Positions 8,974 to 19,082 of a DNA stretch of 64,000 bases are shown here, one piece after another. A program made the translations under genes and the position numbers. Source of the DNA: Rhynchosporium graminicola (taxonomy: Eukaryota; Ascomycota; Leotiomycetes; Helotiales; Ploettnerulaceae); assembly GCA_900074885.1 (NCBI GenBank), contig FJUW01000004.1, forward strand, positions 1,965,633 to 2,029,632, written 5' to 3'. The notes under the pieces are model-generated. The model worked only from the letters and a program-made list of their open reading frames with translations. It did no database searches and was not told the DNA's origin. Position 1 is the first letter of the stretch, and each line of letters begins with the position of its first letter.

Positions 8974-10659
8974 CTACTGGGAAGTACCTGGAATCTTGAT
9001 CGTGAGAGTCGTCCCAGAAGGATTTGTCTCAACTTTGATCTCGATACCACCAAAATTGACATTGGCAGCCTCTGCCTTCCTACCAATTTGATCATCGCCG
9101 TGTTTAGTTTCAATCTTTGCGACTTCCTCGCCCTCGCTTCCCACAACTGATTGCACATTTTTAGTAGAATTTTTGGCATGATCGGACACATCTTCCGGAA
9201 GGTTCTTGCCCTGCTTCGTGGTATTGCCAACGGTATCAGTGGCTCCACTCGCAACATCCCCCACTTTTTCAGTTGCGCCTTCAGCAGCTTTATCTGCGTT
9301 TTCAGTTGCCTGTCCTGCTGCCTTTTTGACATCCTCAGCCATGGAGTTCGCTTTCTCTTCGACGCCACCGAGCTTGGACTTTGTCTTGTCTTGAAAGTCT
9401 GCAGTTGATGTAGCTTGCTCAGTCGTCCCTTTGGATTCATCTTCAACCGAGTCTGTGACACCCCCCAAAGGCTTACTAGGCTTCTTCTTCTTGTGAATAG
9501 TATCTGGAAGAGATGGAAGCTTTTTTGCCGGCTTCTGGGCGCCAGCTTTGTCGCCATTTGGAAGCTCTGTCCCCTTTGAGGGGTCGGAGAGGTCTTTACC
9601 CAGTGGCGTTGACGAAGTCGCTTTGTCTACACTTTCAGAGGTAGCATCTTGCACCTTGCTACTAGTATCCGATGCCTGCTTCCGAGCATCTTCCGCAGCT
9701 CCTTTAGCTGCATCATCAAGTCCTTGTTGACCCTGATCTGGCAATTTTGATGAGGTGTCTTGTCCTTTTTGAGAGATATCATCTACAGCATTGTTGGCAT
9801 CGCCCAGTGGAGCACCGGATAGAGGTTGGTCTTCACCATCCTCGCCCGACTCATCCTCGCTCTGCTCATCATCGCGATCTTGGTTATCATCCTCTAAATC
9901 ATCGTTCTCCTGATCGACTGAACCGTTGACTGAATTTTCATTTGATCCCTCATCGCCATGCTCGTACTCAGATACCATTTCTGGTTCTGGCTCCGGCTCC
10001 GGCTCAGATTCTGGCTCTGGAGCGGGCGTTGGTTTTTTCTTCTTCTTCAAGATAGGCTTTTGGAGAGCTGAGGCTGTAGTATCATCGAAAGTGGACTGTT
10101 GTTGGCTGTGGCTCGACTCCTTTTGCTTGGGCTGAGGCTTCTGCTCTTCCATTGGTTCCTGGCTTTCAGTTTGAGCCTGTGCTGGATCAGGGGCTGTCGG
10201 CTTCTTCTTCTTGATAATCTTCTTTGGTATCTCTTCGGGCTGCCCCTGTGAGTTATCGAACGGAGGTTTCTTGCCGCTATCCGACCTCTGAGATTCGGGA
10301 TGAGACGGCTCCGATGCTTGGGCTGGTGCAGTTGGTCGTTTCTTTTTCATGATCTTCTTTGGAGCTTCAGCCTCCTCTTGGTCGGGCTCAGCTTCATCAG
10401 AAGCCTGAGGAGTGGGTGGAGCTTCATCCGCAGCCGGCCTTGGAACTCGCTTCTTCTTGCGAATAGGGGAACTGGGAGATTGTGCATCGTCTAGTTGTTG
10501 GGGTGGCCTGGGAGAAGGTTTAGAAGTCAACTTCTCGCCGGAGTTTATATCGGTGTTGGTAGGTACTCTCTTCTTTCTGAGAGAGGTTGGAGTTTTGCTG
10601 GGTGTTTCGCCGTGGCCCGGGGGTATTTGAGGAGCTTTGGGTGTTCGTGGGGTCGACAT
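8974..10659 (-). CDS. 561-aa disordered K/P/E-rich protein with repeated IxKKKKxP motifs and LEA-like segment
   Basis: A single uninterrupted exon starts from ATG at 10659. The N-terminal two thirds are proline- and charge-rich and carry a basic motif, roughly (I/L)(R/K)KKKKxP(T/S), at about residues 27, 67, 104, 150, 205 and 390. An EPEPE run and a long acidic block follow (about 220-280). Residues about 300-520 are rich in A, K, E, D, T and Q, with 11-mer-like helices such as DKAAEGATEKVGDVASGATD, reminiscent of group-3 LEA proteins. The C-terminus (FGGIEIKVETN...TLTIKIPG) looks like a short beta hairpin. There is no signal peptide or membrane span. A disordered scaffold or stress-protectant role is inference from composition only. 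Its neighbours on both sides are also hydrophilic, LEA-like proteins. Confidence 0.82.
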   Translation of the reverse strand: MSTPRTPKAPQIPPGHGETPSKTPTSLRKKRVPTNTDINSGEKLTSKPSPRPPQQLDDAQSPSSPIRKKKRVPRPAADEAPPTPQASDEAEPDQEEAEAPKKIMKKKRPTAPAQASEPSHPESQRSDSGKKPPFDNSQGQPEEIPKKIIKKKKPTAPDPAQAQTESQEPMEEQKPQPKQKESSHSQQQSTFDDTTASALQKPILKKKKKPTPAPEPESEPEPEPEPEMVSEYEHGDEGSNENSVNGSVDQENDDLEDDNQDRDDEQSEDESGEDGEDQPLSGAPLGDANNAVDDISQKGQDTSSKLPDQGQQGLDDAAKGAAEDARKQASDTSSKVQDATSESVDKATSSTPLGKDLSDPSKGTELPNGDKAGAQKPAKKLPSLPDTIHKKKKPSKPLGGVTDSVEDESKGTTEQATSTADFQDKTKSKLGGVEEKANSMAEDVKKAAGQATENADKAAEGATEKVGDVASGATDTVGNTTKQGKNLPEDVSDHAKNSTKNVQSVVGSEGEEVAKIETKHGDDQIGRKAEAANVNFGGIEIKVETNPSGTTLTIKIPGTSQ

Positions 10660-10723
10660 TTTTTATTGACAGATGGAACTTGTATGAGGAGGACTTTGTG
10701 GTGTAGAGTCTTGTATGATCTGG

Positions 10724-10740
10724 AGTATTTATTACATTGG
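10724..10740 (-). promoter_or_regulatory. Possible core promoter (CCAAT plus TATA-like) of the 561-aa gene
   Basis: On the minus strand CCAAT (10740-10736) is followed by an AT-rich TAATAAATACT, about 65-80 bp before the ATG at 10659. The order and spacing suit a fungal core promoter, but this is pattern only. Confidence 0.3.
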
Positions 10741-12295
10741 AAGTTTGAATTCGTCCGACAAACTTGTTCGCATGATCAAAATCTAATTCAGTGACGATGC
10801 TGAGTTTGAGCTATGATTTCGTCGGAGGAGGAGCTCGCTGGCAATCATTGCGGAGATCGTCATGGCCCACTTCTCACAACATGCAACGCAATGCTAGGAG
10901 AAATCTTTCAAAATGATGCGAGTCCTGTTTTTGGATCTTGTTTGCAAATGCGGCACACGTTCTCCGCTCGGCTGGAATTCCTCGTGGCTGTTCATGAAAC
11001 TCAGAAATATGGAGAAATACGTACTACACCACAATGATACCCGTATGAAAAGCCTAGCAGTGCAACTTACCATGAGCCCAGGCTTATTCTGAAGCAGGGC
11101 GATCATGGTACGATCGAGTACGTCTTCACGGTCAAGTCCGTAATTTAAGCTTCCTAAAGGGGAAAGAAGAGGAATCTTCCTAGCAGGAAGCATTTCTGCA
11201 TGGTGGTAAGCCGGACGATTGTTTGATTGATGAGCTCTCCCAAACTTCTACGAAATGACGAGCAAACACTCATGCAACTAGTAAAATAGCTGGATACCAA
11301 CTTTTGAGGTACAAAATACTGGTTTCGGTTTCTATTGGTTGCCAGAGCAGTCAGTTGCATTCGCTCCTCACGCCAACGCTGATATTCACAAGCTAGGATT
11401 CGTCTTATGATGCCGAAGGGTGTAGATCCGCGAAGTGCATTATTCCGTTCTCCGTGAAGTGATAAATGTCGACTATTGTTATTGCTACCCGACATAGCGT
11501 AGTCGCTTCTAGTTATCCACGATACCTGGTTTACAATAGCCCTAGCAAAATTAGCGAGGTATGAGGTGTCAGCCACCCGCTGTGTTTCCACTCTTGGCTT
11601 CGTCCAGGCTTGACGATCACTTGCAAGGACCCCTACGAGCCCACTACCACAACTAAACATGCAACATGGTCCGAATCTGATCGACGATGTCAGAAGTAGC
11701 GACCAGAAGTAGCGAAGTGTGGCTGGAACCTGTTGGCTTTGCAGAAATGACCAAACTACTCCGCAATTTCCATGTTTTGGAATATCTAGACAATGCAGTT
11801 TCGGTCAAATCCCAGGACCAGAATCTGGAAACCTGTAATGCTCGAGTATCAGTACGGAGCGAGTGAATTCTTGCCACATCGGAGATGAAAGATATGGGAA
11901 AATGGTCGTCATAACGATGCTTTTAGGCAAGGCTCCGAGAGCTTCATTCTATCCAGGACTTCCATAGGCGATATGATATGAGAGACTAGCCTTGTAGCAG
12001 ACCTCTATTGAGCAAATTTTCTGCTGTGAATGTAATGCTTTATGACGTCGACTACCTTCGAAGCTCATCTTGATTTGAGCTCGAATAGCATACTAATATG
12101 GGAGGTTGCAACTCTTCTTTTTCAAACTTATACCACTTGTCATTCTCTATACAATACCCAAACATATTCACATATCCACCACAATACCAACATACAACTG
12201 TAACATCAACACCTCAGAACAATCCATCTCCGAGATACATTATTAGACAACAATCACAACACATCCATACCTCACAACCACATATAACGGTCAGC
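10741..12295. other. Divergent intergenic region with unassigned open frames
   Basis: It lies between the divergently transcribed 561-aa (-) and 1045-aa (+) genes and so should hold both upstream regions. A 168-codon minus frame with ATG (11154-11660) and a 74-codon plus frame (10813-11037) are open, but their composition looks random and no motif is recognised. The ~200 bp before 12296 is CA-rich without Gs, typical of a fungal 5' UTR. Confidence 0.4.
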
Positions 12296-15200
12296 ATGAC
12301 GGACATCGCAAGCAGACCAGCAAGCAATATGCCGAAGGTCCCAAGAACCCCAAGCAACAGCGGCGCGGCTAGACAGACTTCAAAGAAGAGCAATGTTGCC
12401 CAGTCACAGAATCATAACATGTCTGAAGTCAACGACACAAAGGCAAGCACCAATGGAAGAGATCCATTTGCACAAAAGGATCTCGAGAGTGTGGCCGAAG
12501 GTCAGAGCCAGGATGGTGTGACCAACGATGGCCAAGAGGAAGAAGAGGAAGACGAAGGCACAGAGGTCATTCCAGGTTAGTATCCAAGTCATTGAGAACG
12601 ATCTTAGAACACGTACTGACTCGTAGATTAGCCGGAAGCGTAGATCAAGAAGGCAGTGTCCTTGATAAGAACGGCGTTAAGATCGGACAAGTGAAAGGAG
12701 AAGCTACATCTGAACTTCAGGGCTCTATGGTAGACCAAGAAGGAGATATAATGGACGCGGAAGGAAACGTAATTGGAACAGCGGATCTTACACAAGCTGA
12801 CTCGAAGTCTGCAGCTGGAGACAAGCCGTTGCTTGAAGGTCAAGCTCCGTTTGGAGTTCAAGATAATGGCGATATCACAAATGCTACGGGATCAGTTGTG
12901 GGTAAGCTAGCTGAAGGCAAGCCACAAGATCTCGTCGGTACTGCTATCGCTGCGATTGATAAGCGCGGCAATTTGAAGGCTGAGTCTGGAAGTACCCTTG
13001 GTAAGGCGGAGCTTCAGGACAAAGTTCTTCCTGGGTCCAGCTCAGAGAAGCCAGAAGATACAGACGACGACGCGCAACCATCCATGAAGTCAGGAAGTGT
13101 CACCGAAAAGCAAGAGCCAGAGGCTGCTAGTACTGAGGAGGTCAAGAATCAAGAGTTGACTCCAGACGCCGAAAAAGAGCTTGATGACTTGAAGCCTGAA
13201 GACTCAGTATCGAAGATTGGTCAAGAGAAGGCGTCTGATGCACCTGACGCGCCTGCTACATCCGAGGCTGTCAAGGACCAAGAGTCGAATCCAGCGGACG
13301 AAAAAGATACCGAAGAAAAATCCGAGCCCCAAGATCTCTCTATCCTCAAAGACAAGACAGTCAATAAGCTTGGCAAGATTGTGGGTGACAACGGTGCTCC
13401 ATTTGGCCAGCTTATTGAGGGTGATGCCAAGAAAATCGCTGGCAAGAAAGTCGATGGCGAAGGTCAAATCTGGGATGACAAGGGAAAGGTCATCGGTCGA
13501 GCCGAGCTTTTGCCAGAAAGTGAGCGTGAAGTTGAAGCTTCCGGTCCATTCGAAGACTTCCCTGATAGCATTGTCGATAAGTCCGGCAACGTCGTCTTTG
13601 AGAGCAAGGTTGTTGGTAAGCTCATCGAAGGTGATGGAAAGAAATTAGAGGGCAAGAAGGTCGACGCGGATGGTGACATTTTGGACAAGAATGGCAACAC
13701 GCTTGGGAAGGCCGAGAGATTCCAGGAAGAGGACATCGTTCCTGAAGAGGAGGCGCCAGCTGTTGACCTATCCATCTTGGAAGGCAAGAAAGTCAATAAG
13801 GCCGGCAACGTCGTCGATGACAACGGCAAGCTATTCGGTCGCGTCGCTACCGGCGATGTCGCAAAGTTGGTCGGAAAGAAAGTGGACTCCGAGGGTAAAA
13901 TTTGGAGCGAGTCTGGAAAGGTCATTGGAACTGTTGAGCTCTTAGACGTGGATGATAGAGATCAAGGATCCGATTCGCCTTTTGAGGACTTCCTAGACGC
14001 CGTAGTTGAAAAGAGCGGAAATGTCATTTTTGAGGGCCAGGTGGTTGGCCGGATTGTCGAGGGGGATGCGAAGAAACTTGCAGGCAAGAAGATCGATAAG
14101 GACGGAGACGTACTTGACAAGGTCGGAAACGTCTTAGGCAAGGCGGAACGCTATACAGAGGAAGACGCACCAGAGCCAGAGAAGATCGACACGTCAGCAC
14201 TCGCTGGGAAGCGTGTGAACAAGTTGGGCAATCTCGTCGATTCCCACGGCAGTATCTACGGTCGCCTTGTGGAAGGCGACGCAAAGAAGTTGGTGGGCAA
14301 GATGTCTGACAAGAATGGAGACATCTGGGATGATGGTGGAAAAATCGTTGGAAAAGCCGATCTCGTACCAGAAAGCGAGAGAGACGGCCAAAAGGACGGA
14401 CCATTCACCGGATTTGAGTCTCCAGTTGTCACCAAGGATGGCAAAGTGGGAGATTCGAAGGGAGCCATCATCGGCCGCTTGATTGAAGGCGATGCCAAGA
14501 AGCTTTACGGGAAGGCAGTTGATACGGACGGAGATGTTTCGGACAGTAATGGTAACTCTCTCGGAAAGGCTGAAAGGTGGGAGGAGGAAGAGAAGGAGAA
14601 GACAAACAGTCCTGTTGAAGGTCGAAAGGTCAACAAGGAAGGAAATGTGGTGGATGAGAATGGTGATTTGATCGCCAAGTTGACTGATGGAGAGATCACA
14701 AAGTGCTCTGGAAAGGAGATCGATGCTGACGGAGACGTCTACAATTCCAAGAACCAGGTCATTGGCCACGTCACATTGCTTGACGAGATTCCAGCGGAGC
14801 CGGAGCCAGAGCCAGAGCCTGAAGCTGCTGAGGAGGAACCAAAGGAGTCGCAAGAAGAGATCGATGCTAAGAAGCAGAAGGTGGAAGACACGAAATTGGC
14901 TTCCCGAATGGCTTTCTCCATCCAAGAATCTCTTGACAAGATCTCTCCTATCCTCAAGAACATCACAGATGTAAGTACTGACACCAATGGAAAACAAGAA
15001 AGCGACTAATATTCACAGGAAATTGATGCTGTTGAGCGTCAAAAGGAAGCCGATCGTGATGAGCAGAAGTTGGTGGACAAAGTCAAACCTCTCATCGAGG
15101 AAGGTGGCCGTATCTTGACAGAGACCAACGGTACCATCCGTGGCATGGATCCCGACGGAAGAATCACCTCACACGCGAAGCAGAAGGCCGCGACCAGAGA

Positions 15201-15590
15201 AGCATCACCCGAGGAGCATCATCTTGCTGAACTGCTGAAGGAGGTGAGTCGATCTGATACAGAACATGAAGTGGAATGTGACTAACATTAACCTAGCTCA
15301 CGGGCAATGTAACCCAGACTATCGAGAAGGCGAAGAAGAAGATTGCAGGCATGCCACATGCCAAGAAAGAGCTCAATCCTTTATGGAACTTGCTCGCCGA
15401 GCCATTGGGTCAAATTCTTGCAGCTGTTGGCTTGCTCCTGAGTGGCGTTCTCGGTCTCGTCGGTAGACTGCTGAGCGGCCTTGGACTTGGTGGTCTTTTG
15501 GACAACTTGTTGGGTGGTCTCGGTATCAAGGGAATCCTCAAGGGACTTGGGCTGGGCATGGTTACTGAGTCGTTGACCGGCAGAAAGTAG
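12296..15590 (+). CDS. LEA-like protein with DUF3659 repeats and hydrophobic C-terminal helices (1045 aa, 4 exons)
   Basis: Exons are 12296-12575, 12632-14970, 15019-15243 and 15297-15590, with introns of 56, 48 and 53 bp carrying good GT-AG and CTGAC/CTAAC-like branch signals. For intron 1 the second AG (12631) is required, because the first (12626) leads straight to a stop. After a disordered acidic N-terminus come about nine glycine/aspartate-rich units of the DUF3659 type (for example VNKAGNVVDDNGKLFGRV, LVGKKVD, GKVIGTVEL). Two alternating unit types form a higher-order repeat of ~140 residues. Exon 3 encodes a charged helical linker. Exon 4 ends with a strongly hydrophobic, Leu/Gly-rich segment (NPLWNLLAEPLG, then repeated GLG/LLxG motifs) that may bind or insert in membranes. 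Such proteins are annotated in other fungi as 'LEA domain protein'. A stress or membrane-associated role is inference. Confidence 0.9.
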
Positions 15591-17031
15591 GCGGGGACGA
15601 GCATTGCATATATTATGATTGACGATTTTTGTTAGATTTGTTATACTTCGTGGCAGTGTACTCATGTGTTTCTGTAAATATTTAGCGATTCATTATTGAT
15701 TTGTTCCACTTACGGCTTCATTCATCCAAATTATTTACACATGAAAATTTACTCCCCTCCCCGTCACTGGTGGCTGCAAAGCAACAATCCATAATAGTCC
15801 GAATGCTATGCCTGGAATTCAAGGAAAGGAAGCAAATGAGCCACCACCTTCAGCTACTAGGGAAAAAGTGGATCCCGAAACATTGGTATATACTGCTTCC
15901 AGCCAGAACAGAAAGACCATACCATGTGTAGGCAATGGTACAGATGAGAACGCTCCCACGACTCATGACGGGGATGTTTCTCGATGAGGTGAAAGAGACA
16001 GCCTCTCCGCATGATGACTTGACGGACATCCTTGAGATCTGGGACTGGCGGCGTGAGATAGACGCCAAGTGGAACCGGGATGAGTGCTATAAGACCGTCT
16101 ATGCAGATGCAAGGGGTGTAATGTGATTGTTGGTGTCACTCTGTCGTGGACGTACAGTCAAGTAGTCTCAAATGGGTCGGAAGTAATAGTGTTGTTGTTG
16201 TAACATTAGTTGTATGGTGGCTGTCGTTCCAAGCTAGTCGAGACTCCGGAAGGGAGATATATCTTGCCGGCTAACACTGGACCTCCAATAGCTAGTTGCG
16301 CACAGACCCCTACTTCCATAGCTTTCTTCGGAGGTCTCCAAACCCTCTCTACAATACAACTACGCTTCTCCAGAGGTTCTGTTCCCACACCTTTTCTCTG
16401 GGTAACTCGTGAATATGGACCAACAGTAATTCAATACCGCATCGTAGCCTCTAACGCATGGACAACAAATTAGACATGCTCGCGATGAAGGATCCGTATC
16501 GAGAAGAAATATGAACGAAAAGCTCAAAATACAGCAGTTCCATCCTCCTGTTCCAGAAACTTACGAAAACAATTAATTACTTTACGACTCGACACTCCCT
16601 TGACTTTGGGACTTTAAGGAGATGGTCGTTTATAGGTTGAAATCGAATCGATTGCTGGGATCGGCCGTTCCTAGGAACATTCAACCTGGTGATGTGATCA
16701 TCTTTCTATGTGGTACTAATCCACCCAGCAGTCTTCGACTAGGTGAGAATGGTCGGCGCCAGGACGTGGGAGAGGTATCTTGTCATCGATGAGTTCTGAC
16801 CACGGCTATCCTGTTCGTGATGTTGTTTTGCGTTAAAAGTACGCTATTAAAAGTTGCGCTCTAGTAAGCAAGCTGTGAAAAAAACCGAGTGTTTAAAAAT
16901 GATAGACAACTCTTGATTTTTTCTAGGACTTCCGCTACGCAGTATATCTCATAATTATGTTTACATATCTATATGAAGAACATTAATAGAGAGCGCTGGA
17001 GACACATGCAGTGTTACACCCTTAGCTCCAT
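15591..17031. other. Intergenic region
   Basis: It lies between the 3' ends of the LEA-like gene (+) and the FAD oxidase (-). Overlapping short frames at 15701-16126 have an oddly protein-like look in several frames and could be a decayed small gene, but nothing is recognisable. No repeats were seen. Confidence 0.4.
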
Positions 17032-18981
17032 CTAGAACAACTTATGATATCCTGGTGTCAATACCTGCCACACGCCGAGCGGATCATACTTCTTGCTCGT
17101 CGCCTTCAACTTGGCCACGTTCTCATCTCCATAGCTCGGAATAACAGACTGTTCCTTCGTAGCGTAGTTCATGTAAACGAACGGATGGCCCAGACCTTGC
17201 GCGTTCGCAGTATCGTTTATGCGCTTCGTGACAGCGCGAGCAGCTGCAAGGATACGCTCGTCGTCCGCGGCGTTAGACCAGGAATAGGTGATGTCGAGGA
17301 CTGTGACTGTCTTTAGTACTGTGTGTCAATGAAGCTGAGGCATAATTCGGGGACACTTACCAGCAAGAGGGCCATCAGCTGGAGTTATGCCCAGGGCATT
17401 CTAAAGGAAGGAGATTAGCAATGGCTGTATCAGGAGAGTATGAGGAAGAGAAAAGATATATCCCGAGATAAATTAGGGACACTCAGAGATTGAAGGTATG
17501 GAGTCCCGCTTCGACTTACGCCGCCATTCTTGCTGAACTTTTCAATAACATTCAAGGGAAGACCTTGGATGGCAACCGAGGAAACGATTCCAGCGGCGTC
17601 ATTGACTTTGTCTGACTCTTCCTTGAAGATCGCAACAATTTCTGTCAGGAGGGTTGGACTGTTCTTTACCGCAACCGCCCAGAATGTTTGGCTGATTCAT
17701 ATTAGCAGAGACAAAAAGTGGCAACAGGGTATAAGACGCACCGAAATCCACCGGGATTGGAGACGTTGAGCTCGAGCGTCATGCTAGTAAGATTCCCGAT
17801 ACGCAAAGTGTCGGCAACGGCTCCTGGCACTTCGGTGAAGTTCTTCAAGCTGGGTGGGTTTGCGACAGGCTTGCCATGTTGCATAATTGGTACGATGATG
17901 TATTGGCCGGCGGATGCCGTATACGCGTATGCAAGGATCACTTGTGCGTATGGATCTTCTGGAGCATTAACGTTGAGCCAATAGAAAGCGTTGTTCATTT
18001 TGGCCGCCGTCTCAGGGCTGTACAGGTAGGTTCTTGATCCACCCCAGAAATCAGCTTGCGGGTATGTAGCGTAATGAAAAGTTGTGACGATGCCAAAGTT
18101 GTTCCCTCCACCTCGAAGTGCGAAGTAGAGATCCAGGTGAGAGCTTTAAGTCACATTGTGAATGGTTCCATCTGCAAACACGACCTAGGTTATATTGTCA
18201 GTAAAATAAGCACACTCAACCGAGCACAGAATTCGGTTTACCTCGTACTTGTTGACGTTGTCACAAGCCCATCCGTATCTTCCAGAAACAAACGCAATTC
18301 CTCCACCTGTGGTCAATCCTCCCACTCCAATAGCTGAGACTCGTCCACCAACAACGGTCCTGTTCTTCACCTCCAGGTAGCTGTATACATCATGCCATAG
18401 ATTTCCTGCACCAACGGCAGTCTCCGTCCCATCCGAAGATATAGCGAGCTGGTTGAGGTTGACCAAGTCGATTGTGACACCATCATCAGTGTTGGAAGCT
18501 CCTGCGAAAGCAGCATGTCCTCCACTTTTGACTGCGAACTTGCATTGTGTGACTTGAAATGTCAATACAGCTAGCGAAACACCAACTGCTTTTGTAGGCG
18601 AGAATCGACACGTTGGCGAGTTTGATGCTTGAAAGGTAGACCAGTATGTTGATTCTTGGAAGTTATAAACTGTACTTCCAGGATATGCAATTTGTCCGGG
18701 GAGAGTGGAGGCAAGGAAAGAGCACTAGTTAATTTTAGCATACTCTATATCGTTAGGTTTGGTGATGGTTAGTGAATGAATGAATGATTCTTTCTTACTG
18801 CCAAGGAGCAGCCCTCGCATGAGTCAGCCCTGGCACTCTGGGAGCCATTCTGTTGGACCACGAATTCATCAATCCGAAGTTTGACTTCGTCCAATGTCAA
18901 CGGTTTCAGTGACTGCGATGCAGCCAGCAAGCCGAAAATGCCAAGCAGCAATAAAAATGTCGTTGAGGTCGAAGTCCACAT
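17032..18981 (-). pseudogene. Secreted berberine-bridge-type FAD-linked oxidase, interrupted by one in-frame stop
   Basis: Six exons on the minus strand: 18799-18981, 18242-18724, 17742-18184, 17520-17691, 17361-17400, 17032-17318, with introns of 74, 57, 50, 119 and 42 bp, all GT-AG and in phase. The 535-codon product has a signal peptide (MWTSTSTTFLLLLGIFGLLA), a FAD-binding_4 domain with the KSGGH motif (His131, expected covalent flavin attachment) and TTGGGIAF...GRYGWACDN. It ends in a BBE-type C-terminus (FVYMNYA..., KYDPLGVWQ...GYHKLF). The residue matching the second, cysteinyl flavin link of bicovalent members appears to be Ala192. In exon 3, codon 235 (18146-18148) is TAA, where relatives as I recall have Tyr (VTYSSH). 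Everything after it remains intact, so this is a recent loss, a sequencing error or a population variant. If real, the product lacks the substrate and BBE domains. Confidence 0.82.
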
Positions 18982-19076
18982 GGCTGTAAGAAATTTGAGA
19001 GGTCCAATGAGTAGGAATGACTGGAACACGGGGGGAAGGACGAGGTTATAAAGAAGAATAGGCCGATATCCTGGGG

Positions 19077-19082
19077 TATATA
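19077..19082 (-). promoter_or_regulatory. Possible TATA box of the FAD oxidase gene
   Basis: TATATA lies about 96 bp upstream of the ATG at 18981 on the minus strand, with a second candidate (TTTATAA) at about 19046-19052. Position and sequence suit a core promoter; no other evidence. Confidence 0.3.

Noticed and set aside
8916..9557. 213-codon minus frame
   Set aside because: It is an alternative frame of the 561-aa gene on the same strand. Its composition (K, R, L, S) is a by-product of that gene's repetitive codons.
11154..11660. 168-codon minus frame with ATG
   Set aside because: Length is notable, but composition is random-looking, with no domain, signal or codon-bias support. It lies in the upstream region of two real genes.
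14194..14997. 267-codon minus frame opposite the DUF3659 repeats
   Set aside because: Antisense shadow of the repeat-encoding exon. It shows the same periodicity and no independent start or motif.
15701..16126. Overlapping small plus frames downstream of the LEA-like gene
   Set aside because: Several frames look mildly protein-like, but no consistent gene model or family emerges.
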